Source: Temnothorax longispinosus
Lineage: Eukaryota > Arthropoda > Insecta > Hymenoptera > Formicidae
Assembly: GCF_030848805.1 (NCBI RefSeq)
Contig: NC_092367.1
Coordinates: forward strand, 14,751,692-14,815,691
DNA: 64,000 nucleotides
Reading direction: 5' to 3'
The notes under the pieces are model-generated. The model saw nothing but the letters and a program-made list of their open reading frames with translations, did not search any database and was not told where the DNA came from. This document shows positions 20,501 through 32,900 of the stretch, piece after piece (position 1 is the stretch's first letter; every line of letters begins with the position of its first letter). The position numbers were made by a program, and so were the translations under genes.

Positions 20501-23121
20501 ATCTCGACGTTATGATCCGCGGATAAATCGACGAGCGTGTTCGACAATCCGAATCGTTCCCGCGAGGAGGCCGCGCGGAAAAAAAGGGGGCGCGCGGGGG
20601 AGGGCGGATCGTTAAAATTGCCATTTCGCCCGTGCGTTTCGCCATAGATTGGTTTTTCTGGATACAGTGAAAGGCGGGTAGAGAGACCGCGCTCGAATTT
20701 TCCGAGCACGCTCGGATATATAGGCTTTTGCAGGAGCAGTTCAGCTCTTTAACGCTCGTTTCCGCGGAGTTTTAGTTTAATCCTTTGGGGACTGTGTTCT
20801 CCAAAATGTAGTTTCATGAAACTCTCTTTTCTCAAAGTTCGTCTGTTCCGGGCAGTCCGATAACCGCGCGCGGATAAGAACTTTGAGAAATACTTCCGGA
20901 CCGCCCGGACTCCAAAAAGCAATCTTATATAGATATATCCCCCCTTATTTATATAAAGATACTTCGAAAAAATTAAATTCTACTTTCGAAGATTATATAT
21001 ATTCAAGAAATTAGGACGCGGAATAAAGTTTACGTTGTAATCGCCTCGTCGAAAATCGATCAAACGTTCAAGCGGAGAATAATTAGCAACACGAGATTGG
21101 ACGGAGTGACGTCAATGGTGCCTACAATCTCGGCAGATTACACAAAGGAAGCCCGCGGCGGAATGATATCGCGCGGAGCCATGGCCCATGGCACGTATAC
21201 GGTGTTAATGATATTACGAGAAAATTGAGGGGGCGCTCCCGATTCAATCCCGAGGGAGTCCTCGAAGAAGTCTCCGGATCTATCGAAGGAAAGTACGCGG
21301 ACGTCATTGATCGCTTCGCCGCTTCAACAGCGCCGTCAAAGATCTCTCGCCGTTGTGATTTCTCGAGACTCTCGGTCCGGTCCGGCACCGATCCCCCACC
21401 GATCGCAGAGACCGTCTCATCACGAATTCATTGATCGCGACGAAGTAGCGGCGCGCGGTAGGACGGAGAGGGAAGGGGGGACGTAAGAGAGATAAGATCT
21501 CCTTTATATCCCCGGAGGTGCGAGCACAAAAGCGCGGTGGGAACTAAATTCGCCGGCTAACCAACGACGATTGCTTGCGCGCCCGACAATCGTCTCTCGG
21601 GCCGGGACGAAGATAAAATTGATCGACTCCGTTCCGTCAGTGCGCCGCGCGGGGAGTGGAGCGCGAACGGTAAAACGGGAAGTTAAAGACTGGCGATCGG
21701 CTGGCGGATCCAGATTGCCTTTCGTGACCATTCAGATACCGCGCGACTTCTCGCGTTATTCTCGCGAGATGATCGAGGAGCACGAATTCGAATTCCGCGC
21801 GAGACGGCGGGCGACATTACGCGAAATTGAACAATATTGAACTTCGGAGAGATCCGAACCTCTGAGGCTTTTATTTTGTCTTACAGATTTATGAAAATAA
21901 TGTCGCAGAGAGAATAACAGAAATATAGCAAATAAAATGGTCGAACGTTGATGCGATTCCGTTGTTCAGCATTGTAGTCCAGCATATGGCATTCTAGAAT
22001 TCGTGCTTTTATGCGGTCGCTAGGGGAAAAGAATCGACGTTCGGGATCGTGGAAGAGAGACCCGGTTTTTTTTTCGAGTGCCCTTTCGATTGAGGCGCCT
22101 CGTCGTGTATTCATTGATCGTGGTGAAGTGCCGGGCGAGGATCATCCGCGTCCCTTTGGACGTCCCCACGCCGCCGTTTCTGAGACCCGAGAGCGGGCAC
22201 GAGAGCTGCAGATTGTGGGTGCACCCACAAACAATGGACGTTCCGGCACGGTGCCACCGACCGGGCCAAGAAAGAGATGGAATATTTATTAGATAGGGGA
22301 AAGAGAAGCTCGTATAAGAGACAAGAAAAGAATAAAATCTGAGGATAAGATTTCGGAGTCGTTCTTCCGAAGACCGAGAATCGATTCCGCGCGCGGCGGG
22401 AGTTGGTTCCGACGGTAATCGACAAATGTCGGATTACGTCGGATCTGTTTTTTTTTCTTGCCAATGCCATGCGACTTCCGATCGCTTCCTCACGGGCGGC
22501 ACAGGATAATTTGTATTCGCGAACTTGGCATGAATTATTAAAGAGCCCAAAGCGGTAAACCATTGCCCTTCGCAAATTGAACGTAGAAAATGTATAGACT
22601 CCGAGCTCGCTCCGCAAGCTCGGCTTTATCCCGGACCGGCGCGATTGTAAACGTGTTTTCCCGGCTGCCGGCCCCCGATGGATCCGATAGATACCGAGAT
22701 AAGCCGCGTCAGATTTCCGGATCGGCGAGTAATCGAACCGATAGAAAAGCGGGGGCAGAAGCGGCTTTGGCATTCCGAGAACAACGTGCCTCGTGACTTC
22801 GCGAGATTGCTAAAACGCGGTAATGGCACTTTTCCACCCCCCTGGCGTATGTGCGCGAATATACATATCTCTCCATCGGGATCGCGCGGGAACGCATCGA
22901 GGGTGCTTCTCCGAACAGAATATTTAGCCGGGAACGCGAAACTTCACGATGATAACTCGCGCGTAGAAAGGAAGCGGGGACCTCTCTCTAAAGGAATAGA
23001 CGCGGAGCGCAGGGGGATGGGGATTATCGAATAGAAAGTGGTAAGAGAGGTGAAGGCGAGTTCGATACCCCGGCGTACATTGAATACGTGCAAGTAGGTA
23101 TGTTTACCTATGTGTGCACCA

Positions 23122-23122
<1 letters not shown>
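16354..23122. other. CpG-rich non-coding DNA with CT tracts
   Basis: A CCAG repeat occurs at about 16912-16936, two CT tracts at 17405-17582, and a hairpin-forming pair CTCAAAGTTC/GAACTTTGAG at about 20834 and 20878. A 16-bp perfect palindrome TGTGGGTGCACCCACA lies at 22213-22228. No gene supported. Confidence 0.5.
17405..17582. repeat. Two CT-rich microsatellite tracts
   Basis: Tract 1 (17405-17449) is a (TCTCTCTCTT)n-like repeat. Tract 2 (17514-17582) is (CT)n with CG interruptions. Confidence 0.95.

Positions 23123-23174
<52 letters not shown>
23123..23174. repeat. (TA)n microsatellite
   Basis: About 26 uninterrupted TA units. Confidence 0.98.
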
Positions 23175-23177
<3 letters not shown>

Positions 23178-23306
23178 CATACATTTGAGCAGCAGCGATT
23201 ATACAGCTCGCCGGTATCCCGAGTAAAATCTCGCGTCCAAAATTTTTTTTTGCGCGTCCTTTTAGTTTAGAAAAATTTATACTTATCGCGGAAAATTAGA
23301 TAAATA

Positions 23307-23556
23307 GAAATCAGGAACGATCCTTCTTACATAAATCTATGCAGTATCTATTCATTCAAAAAAATCTCTGATGTATAAATAAAAAAAAATTAAACAGGGT
23401 TGAGCAGAAAAATCTATGCTTGTTCGAATGGAAATCAAGTCAACGCGATCCTTTTTACATAAATTTTATGCGGTATCTATTTGTTCGAAAGAAATCTTTG
23501 ACGTATAAATTAAAGAAAAAAGATTAAATAGAATTGAGCAGAAAAATTTCATGTAT
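23307..23556. repeat. Tandem duplication, two ~125-bp copies
   Basis: Copy 1 starts at 23307 and copy 2 at 23431; both begin GAAATCA. They share GATCCTT, TTACATAAAT, TATGCRGTATCTATT, GTATAAAT and TTGAGCAGAAAAAT in the same order and spacing, with roughly one difference in five bases. Non-coding. Confidence 0.85.
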
Positions 23557-26500
23557 CTGGTATGTGATTTATTGCAAGCGGGCGACACACGATTTGTCTC
23601 GTCTCTTTATTTTTCGATACCTCGACCGGCCATCCGTTACGATCGCCCCTAAAGCCGGTGCGCAGTATTCACGTCAGCGTGTGTATATATGTACGATGTA
23701 CGCGAGCGTGTACATAATCGAGCTGTAATACCTGTACGTACGGAATATAAATACGGGACGGGGCGCGGAAAAGCGATCCCGAAGAAGGAAGGTAACATTG
23801 TGGCGGGTGTGCGTGCGTATGCATATGCATTCTTTCTTCTTACAAGCCGGCCAGGACGGCAGGAACGGGCTCAAAAACGAGTTCCACACGTGAATAATTT
23901 ATACGGCGTGTCCTACGAGACGGCAAAATAGGATTGGAGAGGGGTTGGGAGGCGTTAAATATGTATTACGTTGGAATTGAATAACGTGAGAATAATTCAT
24001 ATCGGTCGGAATGAAAGTGCGAGGGTGGAGGGCCCTCGCGTTACGTATCGGATGAGAAAGAAGGGAGGGGGAAGAAGGTTGGAAAAATCCCAGTTCGATC
24101 AGCTTTCTTGACGAGCCGCGATTAGATGTAATCTACACGCGATAACGCACGGCGAATCACCACGCTTCATACCAACCCTCTACGCGCGCGAAATTATTTC
24201 GCGCCCCAGAAATATTTGATACGCGTCCGCGGATGATGGAAAACCAGCTTTCCATCTTCCGATGGAATATAAAATACCGTGCGTTAAACGCTAAATATTT
24301 TTTAACCGACATTTCGACGCAATGCACGCGCCGCGCCCGAAAACTCGCGAAGAGATCAACCGAGGGGGGGGGGGAGATGGAAAACCAGGGCACCAAGTGA
24401 TTGACCTTTCACGGCTGTTTTCGAAAACAATAAAAAAAATTTGCTTCCGCGATTTTAGTCAATCTGTCTTGCTAAATATTCAATATTTACCCTGAAAACA
24501 CTTCCCTCGCGACCGGCAATCGCCAGCGATCGCAAATATTGTCGCGCTTTCACCGGGTACAGGTATTTCGGCCAGAAAAACCGGTGTTTCTGTGTTCCAG
24601 AATTCTCACGATCAATCTTGCGTTCTCTCTCTCTTTCTCTCTCTCTCTGTCTCTGTTTCTTCTTCTGATCCTCCCCCCGACCTTTGTTTTCCTGTCTCCC
24701 TGACTCGCCAGCGAGTTCCTCCTTTAAAAGCTTCCTCGTCTTTTCTCATTCTCGCGCGCACGGGGCCAAGGTACGAAAGCTCGAAAAGTTCGCGACTGGA
24801 CAATGAATGTCGGTCGGCGAAACGACGAGCGGGAAAGTAAAAAAGGAATAAATAGCGGGACAGATGTGCCGGGGAAAGCTCGGGGGGCTTAAGGTGGTCA
24901 GGCAAGCGGCAGGAAAATAAAGAGTAAAACTCCAAGGAGCCCCGCTCCTCCGATCCCACTTCGCCCCGCGTCGCCCCGTCGACGACGATGATTCTTTCCG
25001 AGGGTCTCGCAACTTTTCCGTCGCTCCGTCAAACGAGCCAATGTTTACCATCCTCGCAACAAGGAAGGGGGCGACAATGAATGCCGGGGAGTTTCGGAGC
25101 ATTAGCATCCGTTTACACGCCAGACATCGGGTTGTCACGTTGGCTGCGAACGACACTTCATCCGCGATCCCTTTTTTTTTCACCGACTCTCCATCACTAT
25201 GGAAACCCAAAGCTGCGAAGAAAGTCCCTGTTAAGATCCACAAAATTGCGAAAACAACGACGAGAAAGGGAGAGAAAACCGTCCAGTAGCAATTCAACTC
25301 GCGTGTATCGCGTTTTATCACGCTCTTATCTTACTCGCCGATGTTTTTCTTCTGCAGAGCTATTACACAAATTGCAGGTAACATTAATAGACGCCGTTAA
25401 CGAAGATCACAAAGATAAGTCGCGGTGTATCTTGCCCCGGCCGCTGCTCGAAAGGCTCGAAGAACGTTCCCGTTTTGGATAAACTCGTTCTCGCGGCGAT
25501 AATAAACGAGCTTAATTAATGAGAAGTAGGGTGAATAATCTGGAGTTAACCAATCTAACTTGACAAATCTACTTCAACCCGCACCTATGTGCCTTAAAGG
25601 CAGAGCTTTCCTCCCCCCCTTCCGCGTGTCGGGGGTAGATCCATTTATACGGCGTTTAAACTCCGCCGGTGACATTTGCCAAACGGGAGATGGCGAATCT
25701 TCCGGATTCGCCTCGGCGCGTCGCGGCACACAAGATTTCTTTTTAGCGTGACGGAGTTAATTCCTTCCGCGCCCCCTCGTCGCACTTCTGTTTCTCTCCC
25801 TTAAAGCCTGTCTTTTCACTTGGTCGTCGTACCTCGGAAGGTCGTAAAACGCGTCCACGCGCGCGTGCGCGCGCGCGCGCCGGATGGTGAGCAGCGCGAT
25901 TTTAATGAGATTCATTTCGTTCCGCCAGCGTCAAAGCCGGTCGCAGTAACTTCTCTCCGCGTGTGGCGAGACGTTACTTTCAAAAAAGTGCCGGCCTCTC
26001 TTCCGGAAGTTCCTGCCTGCCGCGGCGATGGTGCCCCGCGTCTCAGCCGCTCTCTCTCTTCCTCTCTCTCTCTCTCGCTTTCGTAATTATGCGCCTCGAG
26101 CGGGGGAAAATAGGCGCGCGGACGAGAGGTTTTCTGACGTAACCCGTCTACATTAAAGCGGCAAGATGAGGGGATTACGCGAGAGCTCCTGAGAGGAAAG
26201 GCTCTTTCGCGGACTGTTGCCCAAAATCGATTACGATTACGAGATGTTGAAGGAATCGCGTTTTCGGTAGATATATTGCGCTTCGCGCGGAGAAGCACGC
26301 ATGAAAGAAATGTACAAATAATAACGTGCAAATGATTAATTAACAGAAAAATCGATCTTTGCGCGGTCCGTTTCCTTTTTTTTCATTTTCTCCCGTCCCC
26401 GAGCGAAGCGGGAACGACCGTTCGCGCTGCCGTTCGCATAGTTTGCACGAGTTATTTCATCTCGAATCCGCGAGGTACCTCGTCGAATATTTTTCGAGAG

Positions 26501-26929
26501 TTCGACGCTGAGTAACGGACTTACGGGTAGGACAGGAAAAATGTTGGCGATAAAATGCTATTGCGCGCGACACAAAAGCTCGTTGGCTACGTCTTCTCGT
26601 ATCCGATTCATTAATATCTTCGTGGTTTCGTCGCGTAAATGTACTCCTTGTAACGCGGGATTATTTGCGGGGTAAAACAATGCCACGGTGCACCGTGCAT
26701 TCTTTTTATCCGTCGCGAGACAATGGCGCATTGTTCGCGGCGGAGAAAGCTTCCCTCCCCGTCTCCCCCTCCTCCCCCCCCCGTGATTGATCAATCGCGG
26801 GATCATCGATCGTGCATACGGCCGACGCACACATCTCGCCGTTGCATTTCGTGGTTTTTCCGTGTACAGCAATGATCCGTAACTAAATGCAAATGCGTGT
26901 GGACTGCAGTAAATGCAAATGCAAAGAGA

Positions 26930-26962
<33 letters not shown>

Positions 26963-29900
26963 TGTCGTCATCCCAACTTTAAGTCCGCCTAATGCATTCG
27001 AGTGCGACGAAAGCAACCCAAGTTCGACGAACTCCGGGCGACGTGTAAGCTGCCGCCTCTATGCAAAATTGCGACAACATCGTTTGACTTCATTATTGCC
27101 GGCCCGATTTAACGATAACGGCGCGCTCGGCTCGATCTCGCTCGCTGGGACAACAGATGGAACGGCATGGCGGAGGCGTCGCGTCGAACGGAAACCGAAA
27201 CGGTCAACGGCAACGCGTCGCGATATACCGTGCGGTAATGTAACGTAATATATAATAATACAAAAACACAATGTCCGAACGCGCGCGCGCGCGCGGCGCG
27301 GCGCGAGTAATAATGCAAGCTCGCATTGTTAAGCTCCGAAAGTCTAAATAAACATTCACTATTGTACAAAGGTTCTTTTGTTCTCGAACGCTTCCATTAT
27401 ACTGTTCCGCAGAGGTAAGAGGGAGAGACACGCTGAAATATGAATGATAATTGGCAACGCCTCGCGAGAGAGCGAGAGCGTAGAGGCTGCCAATGTGTCC
27501 CGTGCGCATAATACGATATAATAACGCATTAAAGACGTTACTGTTATAAACGTCAAGTGGGAATAATTATACCGGCGCGGCATAAGCGACGACGTGTATA
27601 TCGGGTGCACGCGCGGAATTGATGAGGTCTGAATCGATCCGCGCGCGCGCGTGTTTCTAAATCAAATAAGGCTTCCGTCAAAGACAATTCGATAAATTTC
27701 CTCTCCCCCCGACTGAAGTACTCCTCTGCAAGGCAATTATGCAAACCGCGTTCATTAACAAATGCAAAGTACACCGGAGAGAGATTTCGCGGGGCGGAAA
27801 TCCCGTGTACAAGCTGGATCGACACATTACTCTCGCTCGCAGGTAATTTATCTACGTTTACAGGCATGCAAATATATGCGGCACGCATACCTAACCCGGG
27901 ACTCGAATCGCTCGCGCGGCTCCGTTTATGGAGAGAGCATCCCCCGACCTATCTGACAGCGTAATATCTAATTCCCGGTTAAAGCTCCTGCGAATCCATC
28001 ATAATAATCATGAACGGAATAAATGACTTTAGCCGCGTGAATTAAACGACTGCAGTTTATATCGTGTCAGACATTCCAGGCGGAGCAACACGACGTGTTT
28101 CTATTATCTATTTCATATATACGTAAAATTAAGAGTAAGTATTATGGTTAAAGTATCCTCATTTTCTCTTAATCTTTATCCGTCTCTCTTTCGAATATTT
28201 CAGACATCATTTTTTTATATCAGTTTGTTTATATATGTTTATTTATATGTATATCAATCATATGTATTGGCGGTCGCGATAGAGACGTCGTGCGACCTTC
28301 CCGACAACGCGAAACTTCTAATATGGCTCGCGCTATGTTTAGTAAAGCTCCCGTAAGCTCTGGATGACGGTTACGTAAATTCAGAGGTAGGAGCGCGGCG
28401 GGCCGACGTGCATAATATTACATATATGCACAGTGTTAAAGTTTCGTAGATTGAAATAATAAGAGCTGACTCTCGAACTTGGTTGTGAAACATCGAGTGG
28501 AGTTTAGACGGAGTACCTTTACGTTTAATTGGCTAACTGTGTGGGGGTTAATTTCATCCCGTAAACTCCAGTTAGACCAATCGGTTGTTAAATGAACAAA
28601 TATTCGCGTTAACTTTGATCGTAGTTGTTAACACAATGATCCAATTAATTTGTAGCATATAGATTTTTGAAATGGGACTTTACGTTGTCGTAGAAAAGAA
28701 AATAAAGCAAATGTTTTCTAACCGCAAGTTTATTATAATGAGTGAATTATGATAAACTGATGTCATAAATCGAATGATTATCTCAGCGCTGAATTACGCT
28801 GAGATGAGCAAGAGCGAACGGAACAAAATTGATTTATACTTCTAAGATCCGCGGAATAGCGTATAAAAGTAAACATCGAGGTTGAATTAAATAAACGATA
28901 CAACGTTGAATGTAAACAGCAAGATAAAATGTAAATTTAATGCGCGCGTCTCTGTGTGTTCGTATGCGCGCGCTGAATCTTTTATCAAAGAAAATTTTTT
29001 AAAAAATTGCTAATCGGATATTCTGTATGCAGTTTAAAAGCACCGAGAGAGAGAGAGAGAGAGAGAGGGAAAAGCGTAACAAATTTCCGTAAAAATTTTC
29101 GTACGCTTTTACCTCGTGCGTTGTTTATTTTACCGACTTTTGACAATAAAAATCCTTCGATACCGTCCCATGTTCGCAACAAAGGCACGTAAATATAGAT
29201 ATAAACGCGACGAAAGTTTCGAAAAGGTCGAGTAAGATCCGGAGAAACGTCGCCGATGCACTCGCGCATCCCTCTCTGTCCCTTCCCTTGGCTTTCGCCC
29301 GACAGGCGGCGGAGAGGAACAAACAGCGGGCACATCGGTAAATGCAAATACGGAGCGAGAGTCTGGAGACGTCGGGCGTGTGTCCCTTCGGCTGAGAGAC
29401 CCCCGGGGGATTAATGCATTCGAGTGCAGCAGCGCGCGCGCGCGCGCGCACACAGCGGTGTTGTTTGCCGGCGTGTATGCTTGTATGCAAATGCGCGGTG
29501 AAGGGGACATCGCGCTACATCGCGCGCGGGGACCACCCGTAATGTCGATCTCTCGATTGTCGACGTTTCGACGGTGCGTTATGTAAATAAACCGGCCCGG
29601 TTGACGTAACTCCCGCAAGCGTCGGCCGCGGCGGCGACGATTCCCGCGCTTCGCCGCCTCGCCTCTTCGACCAATTTGGCGGACGCGGAATAACAAGCGC
29701 GCGAGCGAGGTTGCGAAACCACAATTTTCGCGATATATTTCCATATTTCTCTCTCCCCCATTCCTCCCCCCGCTCTATTTCTTCTCGCCTTCCTTTCTTC
29801 TCTTGTTCTCCGATTACGTAGGTATTTCTCGACGGTAACGTCGCGAGACTCGCGACGCGACGTGCATTCGCGAAGAGCTATTTACGCGTTTGCGCGGAGT

Positions 29901-32900
29901 ATTAGATTTGCCCGCGAATGAAATGCCTGATTGTTTTGAAGGCTCGAGTCGCTGGGAAAACGTCGAGCGCGCGGAACGTCAAGTCTCCGGAGACGCCGAG
30001 GAGATTGCCTCTGGTGAAGAGGAGGCGTTATCGATACGGTGCGTAAGAGACAATGCGCGCGCGGATCCTTATCGCCGGCTCGAGTGCCGAGCATAGTTGT
30101 GAGTCTCGCAGATGTAACACACGTTGCATACACTTAACATAAACGGGGACTCGGGGATCAGGCAGCCCCCGCGTTCGGTTGCTTAAATGCGTGGCGATAG
30201 CGCGCAGGGCCTGCGTTCGATAAGTTTAAAGCTGAACTACTAATGTCGGTAGACGCGAGGTGTAATAACGTAAATTACAATAGTGCAACATTCAACTGGT
30301 ACGTCGAATCGAATCGCGAGGTAAAGTAACCTTAAGGTACAGATAAATGATATTTATTCCGTTTCCATATATTCCATTTCTTTACTACACGATGTATCTT
30401 GTACAAGAAATACTGATCTTATGGAGATTGGTGGAGAGAACTGAAAAAGCCGGAGAGCTTTGCCGGACAAGGGTTAAGTACCGTCCCGTGCCTTGAAAAT
30501 CGTCGGATCGAGTCGTGGCACTTTAATGCGCCATGACAAACAGCTCGGCATCGGGAAGGGATGCGGCGACGGATCAGGTTTGAGCCCTGCGAAAATCACC
30601 GGCGATCCCGGTAAGATCGCCGCGTCGCGCGCGACGGGACGGCGGCGCGGGCGGTTCGAGGAACGGAGGGGATGCAATTTGCAATCAGACGTCGAACTCG
30701 CGCAGGACGAAAACAAGGAAGTGCGCCCCTCGCGCCCGATTGGCTCGCAGCCAAGTGACGGATCGCCGCGGTCTTGTCCGGCGGGGTGGCGTTTTGTCAC
30801 TCCCTGCGACCCTTCGCAAACGCGAAGCGAGCGAGCCCACCCCTTCGGTGAGCTTAACACTCACCTTCTCTCCGCTCTCCGGGGCCACACCGAGAGGGTT
30901 TCCCTTGGCAAGCAACCCCCCCGGCCTCTCCCGGATTCCCTTGCCTTTCCTTCCCTTTCCCTTCCCTTCCCTTCCACCGCGCGCGCGACCTCAAACCCGT
31001 CTTTTTCGGTCGGTGATAAATCAATGCGGAGCACTATTTGCGAAAGCGCGCTCCAGCCGCCCGCCGTTGGCTTGCCTTCTCCTAAACGACCGCGGTAAAT
31101 GCTGCTTTTTCGCGCACGTCCTATAACTCACAATTTCGCTTTCGAGACTGTTGGCCGGAATCTCCCCGTCCTGCGTGCACGCAGCTCGCCCGGAGGTTTG
31201 TTTGCTCGCTCATCTACGAAATAGACGATCTGCAAACTGAGGGGGGGCACAAGCACTCGGCTTTCACGTCGCAGTCTGGATTTTCAAACGACAAAATTGT
31301 GTGTGCACTGCATTAAGATCTTTACTACGTTCGAAACCTTTGTACAATAATTTATTCTGTATCGCGCACACTGGATCTTCTCTTGATTTCGCGAAGGATA
31401 TGTATCTCGTGTAATTATGGAAGCATAGGATATCTCTGATACTGCGACTGATAATTTATTCCGGCCGAGCAAGAGGGAGGTACATGCGTTTAACAAGCGA
31501 GTATTCGGGCATAAATAAGACACGGCGTGTTAATTTCGTAAATAAGTAAGTCGACTGGCTTTCAAAGCCACGGGACGAAGTTTCAAGACGTTTCAAGACG
31601 TGTTTTCGGCGCGTAAACGTTTTACGCACGTTGTCTTAACGCGCGCGGAAAAACGAGGCACGACGAGGAGCCGTATGTATATTTTAGCCGAGAGAAGGAT
31701 AGCTTTAGGACTCATAACGGCGTATTTTCGTGCATCGTAACTTCGCTGCGAGTGCACTTTGCACACAAGGAACATAAACTCGAATTGAGTTTGCCAATGC
31801 CAAACTCCCCTAAAAACACACCGCGTACCACCGCGTGCGAGCGCACCGCGCCGCGCACCGCGCACGTCTCGCGGAAGTTCGCGTGGCTTTCACGGGACTT
31901 ATATAATATAACGGCATTTTGTGGTAAACACCGGCGGTTAGAGTATTACACCGCGGGAAGTTGCAGTCGCGACGAAGTGCCTCGCTTTCGAGCGCACCGA
32001 GAAATAGCGTAGCGTCTCATCTGAGGCCGCGCGCGCGCGCGCGCGCGCGTGCGATGTCCTTTTTATGGCTGACCTTTACTACCGGCGGAATAAAAAGTGT
32101 CGCAATAGTCTCGCAGTTAACGCGATTTATCAATAAATCGCCGCAAGAGAGTCCACCCCGGCGCGTTTTCCAATTTGATTCACCTCTAGGAGGATCTATG
32201 AAATATCGTAATTGATCGACATCACGCGGAGAGAGAAACGGCTGACGGTTTGTCACCGCACGGTGATTTTCGACGTGGGGGGGGGGGGGTGTGCAGGGAC
32301 CCCGAAATTAATGACGCGCGAATGTAAATGAATGCGGAAATGTGCGCAAGAGTAACGCTTGTACCGTTCAAAGCGCGCAATTAGTAACAAACGTGGCTAT
32401 TTGGCGCGCGGGGGGTTTCATCAGGACGGATTGTAAACGGGACATCGGAATTCACCGTCTCGAATAATTCGATTCGGCGATCGCGCCGAATTTGCCGAAA
32501 ACCGTGTGTTTCACAATCTGTATTTTAACGCCGAACGAACGAACGCGTGTTTTCCCCCCCGCGCGCGTTTCCCGACATATGTATGCAAATAGTGAAAAAA
32601 ATCATTGTTGCTGACTAATATGTTTCAACATGTACGATGAATATGCGAGGGCGCGACGCATACAAAGCGCGGAGGCTATGTTTTATTCATTATCGCCGAA
32701 ACGTGCTTTCGTGTTTTTGGCGGAAATAAATCCTCATATTTTCAAAGTCGCCTCCCGCCGATGAGACGTCGAAAGATCTCTCGCAATTTAACATAGCGCG
32801 GGATACGCGACCGGGGATGCACGATAACTATTTAAAGTACCTAGCCTTCCGAATGCCGCGACAACGATGTAATATTTCATCGCTTCGGAGCTGTTTACTT

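Noticed and set aside
22060..22300. Segment open in several frames with a palindrome TGTGGGTGCACCCACA
   Set aside because: Considered as a conserved exon, but no acceptor/donor pair fits and none of the translations is recognisable.
30493..31126. Overlapping open frames of 128-201 codons in GC-rich DNA
   Set aside because: No recognisable motif, no splice context, open on both strands at once, as expected by chance in stop-poor GC-rich sequence.
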